From: Nostoc sp. CHAB 5824
GTDB taxonomy: Bacteria > Cyanobacteriota > Cyanobacteriia > Cyanobacteriales > Nostocaceae
Length of the DNA stretch: 64,000 bases
Assembly: GCF_020829665.1 (NCBI RefSeq)
Contig: NZ_JAIVFT010000008.1
Location: forward strand, 186,001 to 250,000
Direction: 5' to 3'
In this document: positions 62,661 to 64,000 of the stretch, in pieces
Position numbering within the stretch: the first letter of the stretch is position 1
Layout: each line of letters begins with the position of its first letter
Notes under the pieces: model-generated
The model's database searches: none
Told to the model about the DNA's origin: nothing
Seen by the model: only the letters and a program-made list of their open reading frames with translations
Program-made: the position numbers and the translations under genes

Positions 62661-63512
62661 ATGCATAATGACTTTTTAATTAATACCGAATCACCGTGTT
62701 TCGTGCCTGACGAAACAGTGATCAAAACTGCTAACTACACTCAAAGGCATCGAGCTACTTCTGTAAAAAGTGGCGATCGCTCTGCCTCAAATATGAGTGA
62801 TGCAGAAAAGATAGCTCAAACTCAGAAACTTTTAGATAGAGCGATCGCCTATGCTTGGCACACAGCCAAGAGCGATCGTAGACCACCAAAACTGACCGCT
62901 ATACGTTGGGTATGGCGAATGGCAGGTGCATACCATTCAAGCCGCCATACCTCACGACTGATGGAAGAAGCCGCTAGGCGCTTTGCTGCATCTGGCCGCA
63001 AGAATTTGGCAGAGTGGGCTAAACAGAAAGCTAGAGAGGAAGCGGGTCACGATCAACTCGCCCTGCTTGATATTAAGTCAATGGGATATGAAGCTGAGGC
63101 TGTAGTGCAAGCACTTATTCCATCTGCTGCAACGGCTGTGGTAGATTACTTTACCCAAAGTGTGCAGGGGATCGATCCAATTAATTGCGTTGGCTATTGC
63201 TATGCCAGCGAACGCCTAGGAACATTTCAAGGAGAGGAGTACATCCAGAGTGTAGAGGCTTTGCTACCACCAGGTACTCATGCCACACGCTGGCTGCGGG
63301 TACACAGTGGTGTTGGTGCTGAAGTGAAACATGTAGAAGAGATAGTGGAGGTTGTTGCAGAACTTACTCCTCAAGAGTCTATTTCCATAGCGAGAGCTTG
63401 TTATGAAACCACCTTGTTACGCTTTACTCCGCCTAAGGAAAGGTATATATCAGACGAGGAACTTCAAAAGGTATTGAAACCAATGGAGTTAAATACTTGC
63501 CCACGAGTGTGA
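62661..63512 (+). CDS. heme-oxygenase-like (iron-containing redox enzyme) family protein
   Basis: 283 residues from the ATG at 62661, preceded by GAGGAAACG; a GTG at 62646 is less likely. An N-terminal disordered stretch of about 60 is followed by an all-helical domain. AYHSSRHTSRLMEEAARRFA, REEAGHDQLALLDIKSMGYE and VGYCYASERLGTFQGEEYIQ, then HSGVGAEVKHVEEIVEVV, give the Glu/His/Glu-type spacing of heme-oxygenase-like di-iron oxygenases (pfam Haem_oxygenas_2). Such enzymes often act in natural-product pathways. The 88-codon gene follows 96 bp later. Confidence 0.82.
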   Translation: MHNDFLINTESPCFVPDETVIKTANYTQRHRATSVKSGDRSASNMSDAEKIAQTQKLLDRAIAYAWHTAKSDRRPPKLTAIRWVWRMAGAYHSSRHTSRLMEEAARRFAASGRKNLAEWAKQKAREEAGHDQLALLDIKSMGYEAEAVVQALIPSAATAVVDYFTQSVQGIDPINCVGYCYASERLGTFQGEEYIQSVEALLPPGTHATRWLRVHSGVGAEVKHVEEIVEVVAELTPQESISIARACYETTLLRFTPPKERYISDEELQKVLKPMELNTCPRV

Positions 63513-63595
63513 ACTGATCTTCAGAAGCTAAAGAAATAACCTGGTAAACAACAAGAGCTTTTCTCAGACATCCATAACTGTACTGTTCAAACTAC

Positions 63596-63601
63596 AAGGA
63601 G
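63596..63601 (+). promoter_or_regulatory. strong ribosome-binding site
   Basis: AAGGAG seven bases before the ATG at 63609. It decides that start over the internal ATG at 63708, which has none. Confidence 0.7.
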
Positions 63602-63608
63602 AAAAAAG

Positions 63609-63875
63609 ATGCTATCGCAGATTTTAGATTTTGGATTTTCGATTTTAGTATCGCTAGGGTCGGGTCTTGCCAATGAAACTGTTTTTTCACAGATATTTCC
63701 AAATGAAATGAAGGCTACAACTATCGAACAGCAGTTTTTAAGGCAGGATATCACCAGTAACCTAATTGAGACTAGTTTCGATGTACTAAATAATATTGAA
63801 CTTGATGATTTGGAAAGTATCATGCTTACTGAATGCACGCGAGGATTGCGAAGCGAGCTACCCGGCGGTATTTAA
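63609..63875 (+). CDS. small protein built partly from repeats, downstream of heme-oxygenase-like gene
   Basis: 88 residues. Residues about 3-15 (SQILDFGFSILVS) are encoded by an 'attttagattttggatttt' heptamer-type repeat. Residues about 34-75 look native (MKATTIEQQFLRQDITSNLI, FDVLNNIELDDLESIM). The tail RGLRSELPGGI is encoded by a GC-rich dispersed repeat. The acidic middle region resembles peptide leaders, but that is weak. It has a strong AAGGAG site and probably shares a transcript with the preceding oxidase gene. No family recognised. Confidence 0.5.
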   Translation: MLSQILDFGFSILVSLGSGLANETVFSQIFPNEMKATTIEQQFLRQDITSNLIETSFDVLNNIELDDLESIMLTECTRGLRSELPGGI

Positions 63876-64000
63876 TAAACTAATTCTTTTATCACTTTGG
63901 GGTGAAACCTTAATTTTTCGTTAGCTGAATTAGAAATTTCTGGATGCGCTGGGCTTTTTCAATCAACTGCCCCCAGCGCTTTTAGTTTAACAATGGTCGC
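63876..64000. other. right window edge, no gene recognised
   Basis: 125 bp after the 88-codon gene. No ORF start or element recognised. Confidence 0.4.

Noticed and set aside
1..64000. tRNA or rRNA genes
   Set aside because: No cloverleaf or GGTTCRA-type T-arm in context was recognised by eye; a tRNAscan run would settle it.

Overview
The window looks like chromosome from a filamentous, Nostoc/Anabaena-type cyanobacterium. The grounds are frequent GCGATCGC (HIP1) octamers, heptanucleotide tandem repeats, many short palindromic or terminal-inverted-repeat elements of the kind common in Nostoc intergenic DNA, a PEP-CTERM protein, an SLH/OprB porin, and GAF-type and CNB-type histidine kinases. 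I saw no rRNA, tRNA, CRISPR array, phage module or intact transposase.

Left part (1-13.8 kb): the 3' part of a GAF histidine kinase; a repeat-dense stretch (120-bp inverted-repeat elements, a 21-bp tandem array, a 7-bp array that runs into a start codon); hisC; an RluE-like pseudouridine synthase; a zinc-ribbon membrane protein; then a compact minus-strand operon of a one-helix membrane protein, an asparagine-synthetase-like protein without the Cys2 nucleophile, and a fold-III PLP decarboxylase-like protein with Val where the PLP lysine should be. VOC, DUF4112, GST and secreted hypothetical genes follow.

Middle part (13.8-31.6 kb): a signalling/redox operon (receiver-thioredoxin-reductase-like fusion without CxxC, CNB histidine kinase, LtrA), then a glucan block (glgX, an AGE-epimerase-like/STAS fusion, GH63-like and GH133-like glycosidases, a PEP-CTERM protein), an SDR and an aquaporin-like channel with altered NPA motifs. 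malQ lies further on, at 42.9-44.4 kb.

Accessory part (31.6-64 kb): a long same-strand array of small-molecule genes (two DJ-1/PfpI proteins, a ThDP enzyme, a double EthD protein, two Nif11 proteins, a Tat-exported GMC oxidoreductase, three SnoaL-like proteins including an internally duplicated one, and a VOC protein). Divergent from it is a creatinase-fold protein. Beyond lie a second GMC oxidoreductase, a GMC pseudogene, an OprB porin, an SMP-30-like lipoprotein, two SDRs, a protein with two NHLP (nitrile-hydratase-like leader) modules exactly 100 residues apart, a 46-codon GMC N-terminal remnant, a catalase N-terminal remnant, an AraC regulator, another SnoaL-like protein and a heme-oxygenase-like enzyme. 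Nif11 and NHLP families are best known as leaders of ribosomal peptides, but no recognisable maturase or transporter is present. The best candidates for an undescribed system are this Nif11/NHLP/GMC/SnoaL/ThDP neighbourhood and the 5.8-9.6 kb operon of two catalytically atypical enzymes.
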